64,000 bases of DNA, taken from positions 82,167,343-82,231,342 of the forward strand of contig CM035229.1 of the NCBI GenBank assembly GCA_020226215.1, given 5' to 3'. Source of the stretch: Sindora glabra (Eukaryota > Streptophyta > Magnoliopsida > Fabales > Fabaceae). Shown here piece by piece: positions 1-12,324 of this stretch. The position numbers and the translations under genes were made by a program. Numbering within the stretch: position 1 is the stretch's first letter; the number at the start of each line of letters is the position of its first letter. The notes under the pieces are model-generated. The model saw nothing but the letters and a program-made list of their open reading frames with translations. It was not told the DNA's origin and ran no database searches.

Positions 1-1766
1 TACTTTCATAACTACAAATAATTCTACAAGACAGGGCTTTCCCTTCTTTGTTTTTGTATATATCATCGAGTCTAACACCAAATCCCTTTATACGTGCATA
101 CTTCCTATAAAATAGCTTAGCATCCTCTAATTTCACAAATTTCATGCCCATCACCATCTCATGTGTCATGTTAGCTACTAATTCATATTTATTGTCTACT
201 TCACCACACTATTCTTAGTTCTAAACATCCATGAACTTTGTATCTCCTATCACAGTGACATGTTTATTGAAGTAGTGCATATTGCATAACCCATCTAGCC
301 TTTACTCCTCTATATATTTGACACAGATAATGTCCAGTCAAAAAGTGCAATAATTCTTGGACCATCTTTTAGCTTGCATAAAGAAGTAAATTTTTGGATA
401 AACATCAAATAGGAAACACGTAGATAAGAATGCATGGCTAATAAGCACCAGTAATAAAGATAGTATATGGCAACATGTAAAGTGCTAAATCTGCATGCAT
501 GAATAACCACAAATGAAGTAGCAACACTACCCTAATTAGATTGGTTGTAATACATAACCTGCGCATACTTTGGTCAGACCTTAATTGTTGGAACATATTC
601 TGACTCCTTGTCAAGCTTTGATTGTTAGTGACATTTGATTTATCCATTCAGCGTGAGTTTTTAATTGATGTTACTATCGAAAAAGCAAACTGCAATAAGT
701 TACTGTTTGTCTCACAAACGATAATAGTTCGGTTATTAATGAGACTTGATTCACCCATTTATTAGAGTTTTTTAGTTGATGCTACCATTTAGGAACCAAA
801 TGACCACATGTTATTGTTTGGCCTGTAAATAGTAACAAGCTATTAACAAAGCTTGATTTATTCATTTGTTTGGGATCTTTAGTTGATGTCACTGTTTCGA
901 AACTAAACAGCAACATATTGTTTTATGGCAAGTTTGATTGTTTATAGGAATTCCACACTTTAAACCCTAACCATGTTTAATGCCTAGATATCATTATTTG
1001 ATTCATGGCAAAATCTGTAGTGCTCAAACTAAAAACTAGTTCAATCTTTCTAATTTAAAGGCTTTTCCTTTTATTGTCACCACGTAAACAAGTAAGTGCC
1101 CATAAACAAGAAATAGGTACTTTCTCATTATTTGGCACTAGTATGAAGAACTAAGCATTGGTTTTCGCAACCCATCAACTTGATGCATTTTAAGTGTTTC
1201 TTAAAAAGTTCAGGTTGAATAAGATAAGTGCTACTTATTTTTTGTATAAGCGATTATGTTTCTTTACTATGATTGTAGCTAACATATACACATTGACATC
1301 AATATACTTCATTCAATGTCAAGACACACTTAATTGGTTCGATCTACTTGTGATTGTCCACATTAGTAACTTATTCGGTATGGATTAAAAAATAATTGAT
1401 TCAAGACATATTAAGACTATAGCAACAGTAAGTTTGTACAAGGAAAATGACAAACTAACCTTAGATACAAGCTTGGATGGAACTTCAACCACTTTAGTCA
1501 TTTGTTGTAAGCTGAATAAAGTTGTGATCCTATAGCATAAACATCATACTCACTCTTTGGAAAAGGAACAATGTAAATCTTCTTCTTCTCTAAAATAAAA
1601 TGGAAGAATGTAGATTGTAGATACTATAAATTTCAATCAAACTCAACAAGTTTGTGATTTTCTTAAGATTTGGATCGACTTTTGCATTTCCTTCCACTTA
1701 GTACAAATCACTGATATTAAGAAAATTTGTACTGCACTACAAGATCCAGAAGAAAAAATCTCCACA
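1..1766. other. Non-coding AT-rich stretch, no gene recognised
   Basis: Short open frames occur on both strands, but none shows a recognisable domain, a convincing start context or coding-like composition. Around 650-900 the phrase 'GTTTTTTAGTTGATG.TAC' and neighbouring sequence recur about three times at roughly 110-130 bp spacing, which looks like a decayed tandem repeat. Nothing else could be supported. Confidence 0.5.
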
Positions 1767-1774
1767 CTTCGAAT

Positions 1775-2439
1775 TAAGGGTGGACAAATTTCGATTTCAG
1801 TAAATTTTAGTTTGCAAATCAATTAATCATTTTAAATCGATTATCTCCTTAAATATACTATAACCAACCAAAACCATTACTCAAACTATTATTAACTGAA
1901 TTAATCAATTACAAATGGTTGAAAGTAGTTTAAAATAGTTAATTATTTCAATTTTTTTAGCACATAGGAAAGTTTACAAGTTTCCTATCCCTTCACATTT
2001 CAAATAAAATATAGGAAAATGAACAACTTAGAATAAATTTTGTCTAATTTCTATACCTCAGTACATATATTTTATTTAAAATTTGGTAAGATAAATTTAA
2101 ATTTGAACAAGTGTTGAGTTATTTTTTTTTAAAGAAAGAGATATTTGAGAGTAAGATTTTGAAATTGAAAAATGACTTGTGAAGACTGAGGAAATAAAGA
2201 AATAAATAACATATGGCTTTAAAATGCACCATATAAAATAAAATTTTAAACTCTGCAATTATTTGATTGGTTATGGTTTAATATGATTAAAAAATTTTAA
2301 ACTCACAACCGATAAAAAAAAATTAAAAGTAAATAATAATTATTCGAATCTAATAATTTATTATAATCAATTAATTTAAATCGATCGAATATAAAACGAT
2401 TCGATCGATTTAAATCGGTTTGTGACATTTTGCCCCCTA
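1775..2439. mobile_element. Non-autonomous hAT-type DNA transposon (about 665 bp)
   Basis: The element is flanked by an exact 8-bp direct repeat CTTCGAAT (1767-1774 and 2440-2447), the target-site duplication length expected for the hAT superfamily. Its ends are imperfect inverted repeats: the left begins TAAGGGTGGACAAA and the right, read in reverse complement, begins TAGGGGGCAAAATG. The interior is very AT-rich with repeated AAATCGATT-type words on both sides and has no transposase-like frame. It is therefore a deletion or MITE-like derivative that would need a transposase supplied in trans. Confidence 0.72.
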
Positions 2440-3532
2440 CTTCGAATCATAGGAACGACGAATGGATATCTCTCCTGGGATATGATACCAATTAACAGAG
2501 TGTCTTCCATTCTGATTCCATTTAATTATAAATATAAGATCTAACTTACTAACAATTTCAAGTACAAAGCACTAAACCCTAACAACATACATCCTGGATG
2601 AGAGCCTAAAAGTTCGAGACGACCTTGAATAGAGACACTGAATAGAGACACGGACAAAGATGATGAGGAAAACCCAATTTGATAGAGGCTGGCATTAAGG
2701 ATGAACACTTCAGCGAGAATGCCTGATCAACGCTGAGTATAAAAGCATGGATGAAGAGATGAAGGAATTCCTATTCAAGCAATCTGCAAAACAAAGGAAG
2801 AATCAAAAAATATTTTAATATAATATAATTTATTGATTTATTATTTAATTTGAGGCAACAAATGAAAAATAAGAAACTTGAAGGATGATTTGATAATTTC
2901 AATCAAAAGTATGGAGGCAAGGTGAAAATTACCAGAAAGCAACCTTGGAAGGTCACGCGTTGTCAAATAGTTGAATCACCTATCCAAGGTAAGTTACCCA
3001 TAAACAATGTCGGGACATTATAATCTCGGCCAATGATTAATCTTTTGCCTTTATTAACTTCTTTATTTTGTAATAAAAAGAGTTCTCTTTTTTGAGGGAG
3101 AATAAAATGGACAAAAACTAACATTTTGTTGGAAGCACGAGCAATTAAAAAACTGAGTGTTTTTATTTTTGAGTCATCTTTTTTTACATTGGGATTTGAA
3201 TAAAAACAATCTAATGATGAAACTTTCGGCCCTTAGGAGTTCAAGCTTTTCATCAATTACTATTTTGATTTTCTCTCAGTTTAAAAGAAATAGCTCATTG
3301 GTCGAAACAAGAAAAGGCAAATAGAGAGCAGTAGAAGAACACGCAAACCAAATAAAAGTCTCAAGACAATATTTTACAGAAGCTTCGAACCAATCATGCA
3401 CATAAAATGATAATTCTACCAAAAATAAATAAATAAAAATCTGAATGTCAAAATGGTGATGGGTTGCCTGTGTCTATTATCACCAAACTTAACATTCGCC
3501 ACTATCACGATCATTAATCATTGATGTTTAAC

Positions 3533-3587
3533 ATTCTTTCCTTTCCATTAAACATTGCAGCAGATTTGAAACACTCTTCATACCTGC
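3533..3587 (-). other. Possible 3'-most exon (UTR) of the RING gene
   Basis: On the minus strand a strong polypyrimidine acceptor (TTTTTCTTTTCTGCAG) ends just before 3587. The sequence after it is less AT-rich than its surroundings and runs to a stop near 3533. The most economical reading is a terminal non-coding exon of the RING-H2 gene, whose stop codon is followed 20 nt later by a consensus donor (minus-strand GTAAGT, 5800-5805). It could equally be a chance acceptor or the end of an unrecognised gene. Confidence 0.25.
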
Positions 3588-4074
3588 AGAAAAGAAAAAG
3601 AGATGCAGGTAAAAATCTTCACACGGGTATGGCAACTGAATTTCATCAGACAGCAAAGGGATAGACAGACATCGTAGTAGGAAAGTAACATGCAGGATGG
3701 ACCTCTGCAAGCACTGCTATATTTCCTTTTTATCAAGTAATTGCCTCAAATGTGGACTAACATTTATGAAACACCAGCACCTTACTTAAAATCACACTTC
3801 TAAATGCAATAACATTCTAAACGATTTCTCAATTAAGCATGTGCTAAGCCTCTTGTAGCATTCATATAATCCTTCATACAGAGAATAGAGTAAAACAGAG
3901 CATATGAAGCCCCAGAGTGATAATATATGTTTAATTTATTATGCATCCAGGTCCAGAAAAATGGTTGCATTATGTAACACCCACCAAATCAAAAGGCATA
4001 TATCAATCAAATTTAAATGCATTAAACAGGAAGCAATGACCAAGATCAAGCTGTATAATGGCTTCTGCAAAGGG

Positions 4075-4291
4075 CAAAACTTAGGGAAAGTCCCTTAAGT
4101 GTTTGTCGTAAGGTTCTCCATTTAGACTACAACATGTGTGTTAATTGCTTTATTATAATTATTAAATCATTGCTAATTATTGTAATTGTCAAATTTAAGT
4201 TACTAATAGTTAATAGAGCAATTAATACACTTGTTGTAATCTGAAAGGAGAACCTTATAGCAAACACTTAAGGAACTTTACATAAGTTTTG
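4075..4291. mobile_element. Foldback MITE with about 80-bp terminal inverted repeats
   Basis: The left arm begins CAAAACTTAGGGAAAGTCCC and the right arm, reverse complemented, begins CAAAACTTATGTAAAGTTCC. The two arms match with scattered substitutions for about 80 bp, through a shared CTTAAGTGTTTG block to a shared TTAATTGCT(T/C)TATTA. Only about 60 bp of AT-rich loop remains, so the 217-bp unit is almost entirely a hairpin. It has no coding capacity. I could not see a clean target-site duplication, so I do not assign a superfamily. It may lie inside a 3'UTR intron of the RING gene. Confidence 0.75.
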
Positions 4292-4296
4292 TTATT

Positions 4297-4773
4297 TTAG
4301 AAAATCCAAGAATACCTAAATAGCAGCATTGGAAGCCAGTTAGGGAAAGAAGTGGAAGTAGGCGGGACAGGGTATATGCAGGCTTTCTTTAAGATTAATA
4401 AAAAAAAAGAGGAATCGAAGATAGATTTATAAGGGAGATGAGTATTTTGGCCAAAAACACTATGGAAGTATGAAGTAGGGATCATTGCTAAAATGTAATT
4501 ACTCAAAACTTTCTGAAAGGCTTTTCTGTAAAGCTCCATCAATTCCAAAAGAGCAACATTTTCAACAATAGGTTTTGTGCCTCTTAAATATGAAACCAAA
4601 GGCGTAACAGAATGAATATTTCTAGATCTTATGAATAGGTTCTTCAGCAATTGATATGAAGGAACGGCCAGAGGCAATTTACAAGCCAGTATTAACAAAT
4701 CTATAAATAAATAATGAGTATTGATTTGAGACGTACAAAGAAAATTCATTCCTAGACATTCAATAACAATCAT
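4297..4773 (-). other. 158-codon open frame, unrecognised, doubtful
   Basis: An uninterrupted minus-strand frame starts with ATG and is rich in Leu, Ser, Phe and Ile. One segment (FIDLLILACKL) is faintly like the start of a pentatricopeptide motif, but no repeat periodicity follows and the C-terminal half is unlike that family. It begins directly beside the MITE and lies where the RING gene may have 3'UTR introns. I consider it more likely non-coding, or a remnant of a gene fragment, than a functional protein gene. Confidence 0.2.
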
Positions 4774-4865
4774 TTAATGATAACTCAAATCTAAATACAG
4801 TCCAAACACTAATCATAATTATTGCCATCTAAGTCAAAATTACACTAAAAGAAAGGATTACCTAC

Positions 4866-4923
4866 CCTGCTTGCACAGATCCATCAGACCTCATTTCGTT
4901 CAAGAACTCTCACAACATTGTTA
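4866..4923 (-). other. Possible internal 3'UTR exon of the RING gene
   Basis: On the minus strand an acceptor-like TATTCTTCTAG precedes 4923, and a donor-like GTAGGTAA follows the CAGG at 4866. The 58 nt between are less AT-rich than the flanks. With the donor after the RING stop codon (minus strand, 5805) this fits a spliced 3'UTR. The evidence is splice-signal only. Confidence 0.25.
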
Positions 4924-5825
4924 CTAGAAGAATAGGGTAAGTTATTAAGCAGAATGTCACATTTCAATTGACAAAAACACACAAAAGCCAGAACTCTTTC
5001 TGGAAGATTGTCATACAATCCAATCCTCAAGCTAAAAACACATAAATATATATGCTCTAGAGTCTAGACCAGTCAAACGTATTACAAGCTTATATCAAAT
5101 CCACACCAATCTCTTTTAGGCAACTGTGAATAATTCCCTGTGAAGCATGACATATCAAAATATTAAAGTTTATTACAAGGGAGCTCTTCTTACATCCGTG
5201 ATTTTTACCTTTATCTTGCGGTGGGTACGAGGGTTACACCGTACATTTATTATTGGACTATGAACTTAGCTTGCATTAAATACAAGACAGACCATTGATC
5301 TATCTAGGTAACCAATTAGAGGAAGAGATCCCCGGGTAACAGTCCCGACACAAACACCTTACTAATAATGCTAAAAATTTGCTTCTTACCACGCAAAGAC
5401 CTTTAAGTGTCCTGACCAAAAAGGTATCATCAACACGGACTACTCCCCAATCAAATATTCATCCATTAACCAAGCAACATTATCTGAAACTAGCAGCTAT
5501 ATTATCTCATTAGCAAGGTTGGAAATTTGGGATGTTAGCTGCTCCCTCCTTATTCTAGCATTACTGAAGAGGAAATTTTTTTTTACACCATTGTTCCTAG
5601 ACACCCCATAACAGCTGGTTAAATGAAATGCCACCCATCCATATCTAAGTCGTCAACACAGATACACACAATTTTCTGCACAAAAAGAGCTATGTTTGCA
5701 GAACAAACACCCTCAAACAAGGAGAACAAACAAACAGATAATTGCAACCAAGCAGATGAAAGAAAAGGAGCTCAAACGAAAGATAGCAAGAAGTTTCGAA
5801 CTTACATTTGGATCAACAACTGTTC

Positions 5826-7001
5826 TTAATCGAGATCTTCTTGTCTAGTCTCCGAATCAAAACTCTGATTTCCTCTACTTCCAGGATTTGATTCCCCACG
5901 GTTGTTGCCACCGCTGCTGTTGGCATTGTCAATGTTGCCTGTCTCGGACATGGAAACGAGTTGCCTAAACGGCCAAGGCAAATTCAAAGGAACTCTAAAC
6001 GTTCGTTCTGCTAGCCTCGGCGAACTACCAGATTCAGTCATGCCAGCATTATCGCCATTTCTGCCATCAGAAGAATGGCCAGACCCCCCAGACCCTGCAG
6101 ATTGGTTTCGAGTCCCACGGGCAGGAGCCCCTGTACGCGTCCTTTGCTCATAGTCTGGATCATCAGATGGCAACTCGTACCGGCAAACAGGACAAGAATT
6201 GTGCATTTCCAACCAAGGTAGAATGCAATCCTTATGATAAATGTGTTTACAGGGCATCTGTTTTGCCTCTTCCCCATGCTCAAACGTGTCTTTACATACT
6301 GCACACTGCGATGAATCCGAAGCCAACAACTCATCCGTAATCTTGATATCAGGAAGCCCCTCGATGGCCGATTTCGAAGCTGGTGGTGTTCCATATCGGT
6401 TCGGATCATTCTCCGCAAGCTGTTGAATCAAATGCTCAAGACCAGGGCCGAAAAAGTAATCACCGAGGCTGAGGTTTGCGGGAACACGAACACCCCCACT
6501 TGGGTCACCCGAGTTCTCTATAACAAACTGAACATTAGCACCGCCGTCTCTGAGGGTTTGAAGATAGTTCTGAAGGAATAAGAATGGATTGAACGTATTG
6601 TCGTCTCCAAATGGCGACGATCGGTTCGGCCTACCACCGAACAGAGCTGAGAGATCGTCGAATACCGGTCCACCAGAAACACCGCCGCTGCCGCCTCCCG
6701 TGGATGAGGTAGAAAATATAAGAGGAAAACCACTGCTGCCGCCACCGAACTCGGAACTGAAAGAAAAGAATGGATTGATAGGGTTAGGGTCGGGGCTTGG
6801 GACTGGATTTTCAACCTCTTCGATGAAGCCACTGTTGCAATTAGGACAAACGAGATCAGAGGAGGCGGAAGGGGTAATGGAGACGGTGCCGTTGCATTTG
6901 TAGCAGAAGTATTGTTGAGGAAAGGTGGAGGTAACGCCAGCAGCTGCGCCCCCAGCATCGCCGCCCCCGCCCCCGCCGCCGCCGCCGCCGGAAGAAGACA
7001 T
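5826..7001 (-). CDS. RING-H2 E3 ubiquitin-protein ligase (RING1-like, N-terminal zinc ribbon)
   Basis: This predicted 391-residue, single-exon protein should transfer ubiquitin from an E2 to substrates through a RING-H2 finger. Seen in the sequence: a ten-glycine run at residues 5-14; a zinc ribbon with C33, C36, C52 and C55; a low-complexity Gly/Ser/Pro-rich middle; a moderately conserved block around 130-205; and a RING-H2 domain with ligands C233, C236, C251, H253, H256, C259, C270 and C273, all present with canonical spacing and the C-terminal PVCR. The tail is Ser/Gly/Asn-rich and disordered. No signal peptide or membrane segment is seen, so a cytosolic or nuclear location is likely. The layout matches the plant RING1/RZF-type family (cotton RING1, Arabidopsis At3g19950-like). 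The ATG at 6999-7001 is the first in frame, before a purine-rich leader. The substrate is unknown. Confidence 0.93.
   Translation of the reverse strand: MSSSGGGGGGGGGGDAGGAAAGVTSTFPQQYFCYKCNGTVSITPSASSDLVCPNCNSGFIEEVENPVPSPDPNPINPFFSFSSEFGGGSSGFPLIFSTSSTGGGSGGVSGGPVFDDLSALFGGRPNRSSPFGDDNTFNPFLFLQNYLQTLRDGGANVQFVIENSGDPSGGVRVPANLSLGDYFFGPGLEHLIQQLAENDPNRYGTPPASKSAIEGLPDIKITDELLASDSSQCAVCKDTFEHGEEAKQMPCKHIYHKDCILPWLEMHNSCPVCRYELPSDDPDYEQRTRTGAPARGTRNQSAGSGGSGHSSDGRNGDNAGMTESGSSPRLAERTFRVPLNLPWPFRQLVSMSETGNIDNANSSGGNNRGESNPGSRGNQSFDSETRQEDLD
6960..6989 (-). repeat. GC-rich glycine-codon run inside the RING gene
   Basis: A near-pure (GGC/GGG)n tract encodes ten consecutive glycines at the N-terminus of the ligase. 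This kind of microsatellite within a coding exon readily changes length between alleles without shifting the frame. It is the most GC-rich spot in an otherwise AT-rich window. Confidence 0.85.
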
Positions 7002-7199
7002 AGCAATCAGATTAACGGAAAAGAGAAGAGAGCAAAAGAAGGTTGGTAAGAAGAGAAGATAAAGCGCGAGCTATGAGGAGGATGAAACGAAGAACAAGCA
7101 GAGAAAGAAAAAGTGAAAACCAATCGTGGGTAGATGCTGAACTAATGCACGCGCCGACGTTGGACGGTGCGACTTAACGCGGACTTGTTTGACATTTTA

Positions 7200-10100
7200 T
7201 TTACGTCCGAGTCCTCATAAAAGAAATTCATTATTTGATTTTTCCAATTTTTTCCTTTGTCGTTCGGTTATATTCACTGGAGGATTTACGGTGAAAGTAA
7301 CGTCCTGTTGGATCGTATGTAACAACATTCCAACCTACAATTATTGACATGTGTCGTAATAAACAGAATTTCTAGCAAATAATCAAAATTTCTTTTGAAA
7401 TTCGATTTTTGAGTAATCGCATCTGTTTAACTTTAATGATATTTTATCGTTATTTAAAAATTTTGCTTAAAAAAATTTAGTAATATTTTAAATTGTATTT
7501 AAATGAAATATTGAAATGATAAAATTAAATTATACCTATTTCTTTGAAAGTTTAATCTTCCTTTTATTTTGAATGATATATACTTATTTTTTTTATTTTT
7601 CAAAAGGAGGCGTGGTATGTTTTTGAAATGATGGAGACAAAAGGTGACTATATATCAAAAAAGAAATTGATGCATATTCCTAAAAATAGAAGGAATAAAA
7701 ATATAATTATATAAATATTCATAAGAGGTAAATATAATCTATCAACAATAAAACAATATTAATAAAATTTTAATTATTACATTAATGTCCAAAATTTATC
7801 TTAAAAATTCACTATTTTTATTAAATTTGATTGATAATTTTTATATTTTTATAATAAAAATAATAATCACTTAATACAAATAAAATTTTAGATCGGAAAT
7901 AACAACATTGAGGAGGAAAATACTCCATTATCAATAGATGTTTCTTTGTATTTATAATATAATAACATCTTTGGTATAATAGAATGGAATAGAATGAAAA
8001 ACAATGAAAAATTTTATTTATTTAATAAATACTATAAAATGAGAATAACCACTTTTAGGAGTGCAAATGAGCAAAATTATTTGTGAATAGCTCAATATTG
8101 ACTCACAAAAAAATTTATTGAAGTTTAATTTTAAACTAATCAAACCTAAATGAATTGAATTTGATTAATATACGAATTGAGTTTGAGTTTTTTTATTATT
8201 TGATTTGAATCATTTCCAAATTTAAATGAGTCTAATTACAAAATATATTTTTATTTTCATATTATATTTAATTAATATAAATATAATATGTAAATAATAA
8301 AATATATAGAATTAATATTATTAAGGTGTAAATAAATATAAATTATATATAATATGTATTAAATAAAAAATTAAGCTAAATTAATCCTTTTTATTGTTGG
8401 TTAAGCTCATTTATAATTTAGGTTCAAGCTCAATTTAATAACCTTAATCTTGATTAAAAATTCAATTTGAATAATATACTATTTGTTTAAATTTGAATAA
8501 GCTTCTATTCAATTGGAATTTTGAGTTCAAAATTTTCAAGCTTGACAAGCTTAAGCTCAAGCTCAAGCTCAAGCTCAAGTAAGCAAATGGAATAGAAACC
8601 AAAATACTTCATCCTTTTCCAAATTAACTATAAAGAAAGCATTTATAATTATATAATATCAAAGCTAAGAAGATCAAAGATCAAATCAAGCCACACCACA
8701 ATAGCAACTTTAATTCCAACACTCATCAATTCTTTTATCACTTCTCCAATTCTTACTTTAAACAAATTTATAACAACCATCCAAAAATCAAAGTGAAGTT
8801 AATAATTACATTTATGCATGAGCTCATAAACAATATTTTTTTAATATCCATAGCATGAAATGCTCACAGTTATATCAAAAAGAATAATTTCTCATTACTA
8901 CTATAAGGTACTGGGTGCTTCTTTGCATAATAGAAATCAATAAGTTGAACTTGCAAATAAAATACATTCATAATAAATATAAATAATAGGTAATATGTTG
9001 AGCACACAAAAAAAAACCCTAAATATTAAAGATTGGAGAAAGAATTTTCCTTAAATTACACAAATAAATAGGATTAGACTTTCAATATTTTTCATCAATC
9101 AATGGGCTTTCAATATTTGTATCAATTTGTAGCCCTATGTGTACAAAATATACATAAAATTTTTTGGACAAAATAATTTGCATAATTTTATCTAGAAATT
9201 ATTCATCCAAGAAGATCTCTTAAATCATTTGCCAGAGCATAACATGCCACATATCATACCAAATGCATATGTAAAAGAGGAAAAATTAATGGACAATAAT
9301 AAACTAATTTTTGTATAAAATTACATTACAAAAACACATAGATAATTGCAACAAATAAAAGTCACATGAAATTAATATATTATAGATAATAAGGTGCAAG
9401 AAGCTAGTTCACAAAATATAGTGGATGAAGTAAAGTCCCAAAATTTATGTATCAAGGATATTTGAGGGGAAGATTTGCATCAAAAGCATTAGCACCCTTA
9501 CCTAAAAGATTAATCAATTTTTGGAACATAAAAATTCTTCCTTGTAAAATTAAATCAACTAAGAAAGATAAGTAGAATCATTCAAACTATTATAATAATA
9601 ATATGAATAAGCCAAGAAATGAGGAAGTGCACCTTATTCATAAAGGTTTCCTTGCCTTAGCACTATAATCCTAAATTGATTCCCCTTTTATAACAACAAA
9701 AAAATGGTTGCATTTTAGGAATTCTAAAATGTTGGTAGGAAACTGAAGGGTTAATAATAAAAAGTTCATCACTCAAAGTTCCAGCAAGTGTTGGTGGCAC
9801 ATTTACACCTAAGCTAAGCAATTGATGAGAAGTTTCTTACAATAGATGTAGCCTTTTTTTTATGTTCATTTGGTTCCTTGGAAATTGGAATTTGAAAGGT
9901 ATTTATTATTCATGTTGTTAATCTTACCATTAATTACATCAACTTATCTTTTTAGAGTAGAAGATACAATATGCATTCCAAACAAAAGTTCTATAACTAT
10001 AATTCTTTAAGCCTATCCATTTACAAAAGTTAAAAGGTTTTGAAGAGACTTACGGATGCATATATATATATCTATTCTATCTCTTCAACTCTTATGGTCT

Positions 10101-10688
10101 TTGCAACATTTTCAGGTTTATTTATTAAATCCTTGATGAACAACAAATAAATATAGTCAACATAAGCACAAGATAATATGGATGCAACACATGAATCTCA
10201 ATCTCAATTTCCAATATATAAAGAAAAGTTTATTACAAATTTTAAGCAAGAATGATCAAGATCTTATGACTTAGAAATCTATGATCCTTCATGCAAGCTT
10301 GTTAAGATCATTCTACTAAAGTTTTTCAATTAATGCTAACTACAAAATGAAAAATGCATACTACCTAAACAAAATGATTTAGAATCTAAGAACTATATTG
10401 GGTTTATCTAAAAGTATCACATTGTTTCTTAGGAAACCTCCAAAAATCAATAAATTTAAATTTATTATGTAAAATGCAGCTTTCAAAAACTAATTGTCTT
10501 TTATGTGCATAATACATAAAACTATTGAAAATACAGAGTTCATTTTTGCAGAGTAAAATAGTAAACAATAGTACCTAAAATAATTTTAGGATCTAAAATC
10601 TTAAAGGATGCAATATGTTATTAACTAGTGTGGAAAATTTTTGTAATGTAGGACTGTGTAATGCATGTTGAAACATTTAAACTAAGTT
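7200..10688. other. AT-rich intergenic region, no gene recognised
   Basis: No frame of convincing length or composition is present on either strand. The stretch contains a probable degenerate hAT-like element (listed separately) and many poly-A/T runs. The 7000-7200 portion adjoining the RING gene is less AT-rich and probably holds its promoter and leader; no TATA box is clear there. Confidence 0.5.
8056..8590. repeat. Degenerate hAT-like repeat with AGCTCA hexanucleotide run
   Basis: The left edge TAGGAGTGCAAATGAGCAAA resembles the common plant hAT-derived terminus (TAGGGGTGCAAACGAGC). The interior has the recurring GAGCT/AAGCTTGA-type words of that family. Near the right side (about 8548-8580) the hexamer AGCTCA is repeated four to five times in tandem. 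No clear target duplication was found and the right terminus is indistinct. Confidence 0.4.
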
Positions 10689-10693
10689 ATATA

Positions 10694-12324
10694 TGTTAGA
10701 ATTCGGATTATTATATGCAGCGAAAATTCAAAATTTGATCTGAATTCTACCTAGGATCCATGCAAAAAATATAAATCAATGATTAAGATTTTACTTATTG
10801 GACATTCGTATTTCTACTGATCAAAACTTGAGAGAGCGGATGAATCAAACGTCAGCCGGAAGGTACAGCGTCTCTACGATATCCACACAAAGTGAATAAT
10901 GACCTCTCACCCTCCACAAATCTGTTAGGATGCATTTTTCTCTCTGAAATTTAGGATTGGATGTTTTCTAAGTGATTTAGGGTTTTATGGAAGCTTATGA
11001 GTGTGTTTAAAGTGCTGCCCTCAAATCTCCTTTTATAGAACTTAGGCAAGCCACAATCTTAATCCTACTAGGATAATGCCTCCAAAAAATTCTAATCACA
11101 TTTAACAACTTATCTTATCCTTATCATAGAGATAATGAGAAAAGATAGGACTTATCTATTAATGATATAATATTAGATAATTGCATATAGTTATCAAATA
11201 TTAAAATAATATTATCTCATAATATATTTATCTAAAATATGATAACGTAATTATTTGATATTACTTTAATATCAAATAATATCACATAATAATAATTATA
11301 TTTATTACGTAAAAAATATATTATTATTTAATAATATATATATATGCACGAAAATAAGTCCAATTAATTAGATATTAATCTAATTAAAGTCTAATTAATT
11401 ATTATTTTATTCCTACTTTTTTTGTATGACCATTTAGATTCTTACTATGTTAATAATGATTCATTATTGAGTTATAGACAATGAGCAGTATCTAGGAATA
11501 TATCACTGCTACTCAAATAGTAAGAATATCTGTGATTCGATATCCACTTAATACATGATCAGCGTTTTGCATCATAATTTCTTTTGTAATAATTTTCAAA
11601 TTGAACTGGAGGCATGGAATGTGTCATCCTCATCAAAGTTCAATTTATATTTCTTGATACTAAATGGACTTCAAAATAAATGATCAATATCACATATTGA
11701 TCTATTTGAGTATGGTCATGCATTTCTAAGTCTTATTCAATCAAGGGGCCTAAGGATATATCTCCTTTTTATAAGAGTAATAAAATCTCATCTACATCAC
11801 TCACTTCCCTTTGCATGATTTGTGATACACTCAATCAACACCCTACTTGTCATCCTAATTAAAGGTGACATAGAACGACATCAAAGTAAGTAACCCCTTA
11901 TGTAAGGAACCGTAATGACTTCAAGTAAAAGGACTATATGCAATTGTGACCATATGAGAACTACTAATGACATAAGTCTTATCCATGCAGTATTCTTATA
12001 TTAGGTCAGTCCAGTACATCTATTCACTAACAATGTACTCATGTATTGACTTGATATCACATATTCATGATTCATAATTATCAATCACTATATATGTCAG
12101 TTTTGATGTACTATTATTATCCCTTTCGTAATAATACTTGACTAGGAGCATTTTAGAAATAGTAAAACTATTTCAGGGATAATTATTATATTAAGTTATA
12201 AATTGCGCAAAATTAATAAAATGAAAATAAAATAATATAATAATTGTATTGCCTAAAATAAAATATAATACATTGTGTATTTTTTAATCATCTATATGAT
12301 TAGTTCTTAGGACACACACCAACA
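10694..12324. mobile_element. Solo LTR (1,631 bp) with 5-bp target duplication
   Basis: The unit begins TGTTAGAATTCGG and ends ACACACACCAACA, giving the TG...CA termini of a retrotransposon LTR. The 5 bp before it (ATATA, 10689-10693) are repeated exactly after it (12325-12329). No primer-binding site, gag-pol or second LTR is adjacent, so it is best read as a solo LTR left by recombination between the two LTRs of a full element. The target duplication is low-complexity AT, which weakens that point slightly, but termini and duplication agree. The family is not certain. Confidence 0.72.

Noticed and set aside
961..975. AAACCCTAA-type telomere-box sequence as a promoter element
   Set aside because: No gene starts nearby, and the 9-bp word is expected by chance in this much AT-rich DNA.
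3533..4773. A pentatricopeptide-repeat gene on the minus strand
   Set aside because: Only one weak PPR-like phrase was seen, with no 35-residue periodicity; left as an unrecognised frame.
6038..7006. Several long frames overlapping the RING gene on both strands (for example minus 6038-6418 and 6518-7006, plus 6589-6903)
   Set aside because: They are other-frame readings of the GC-rich RING coding sequence, whose own frame has complete zinc-binding motifs.
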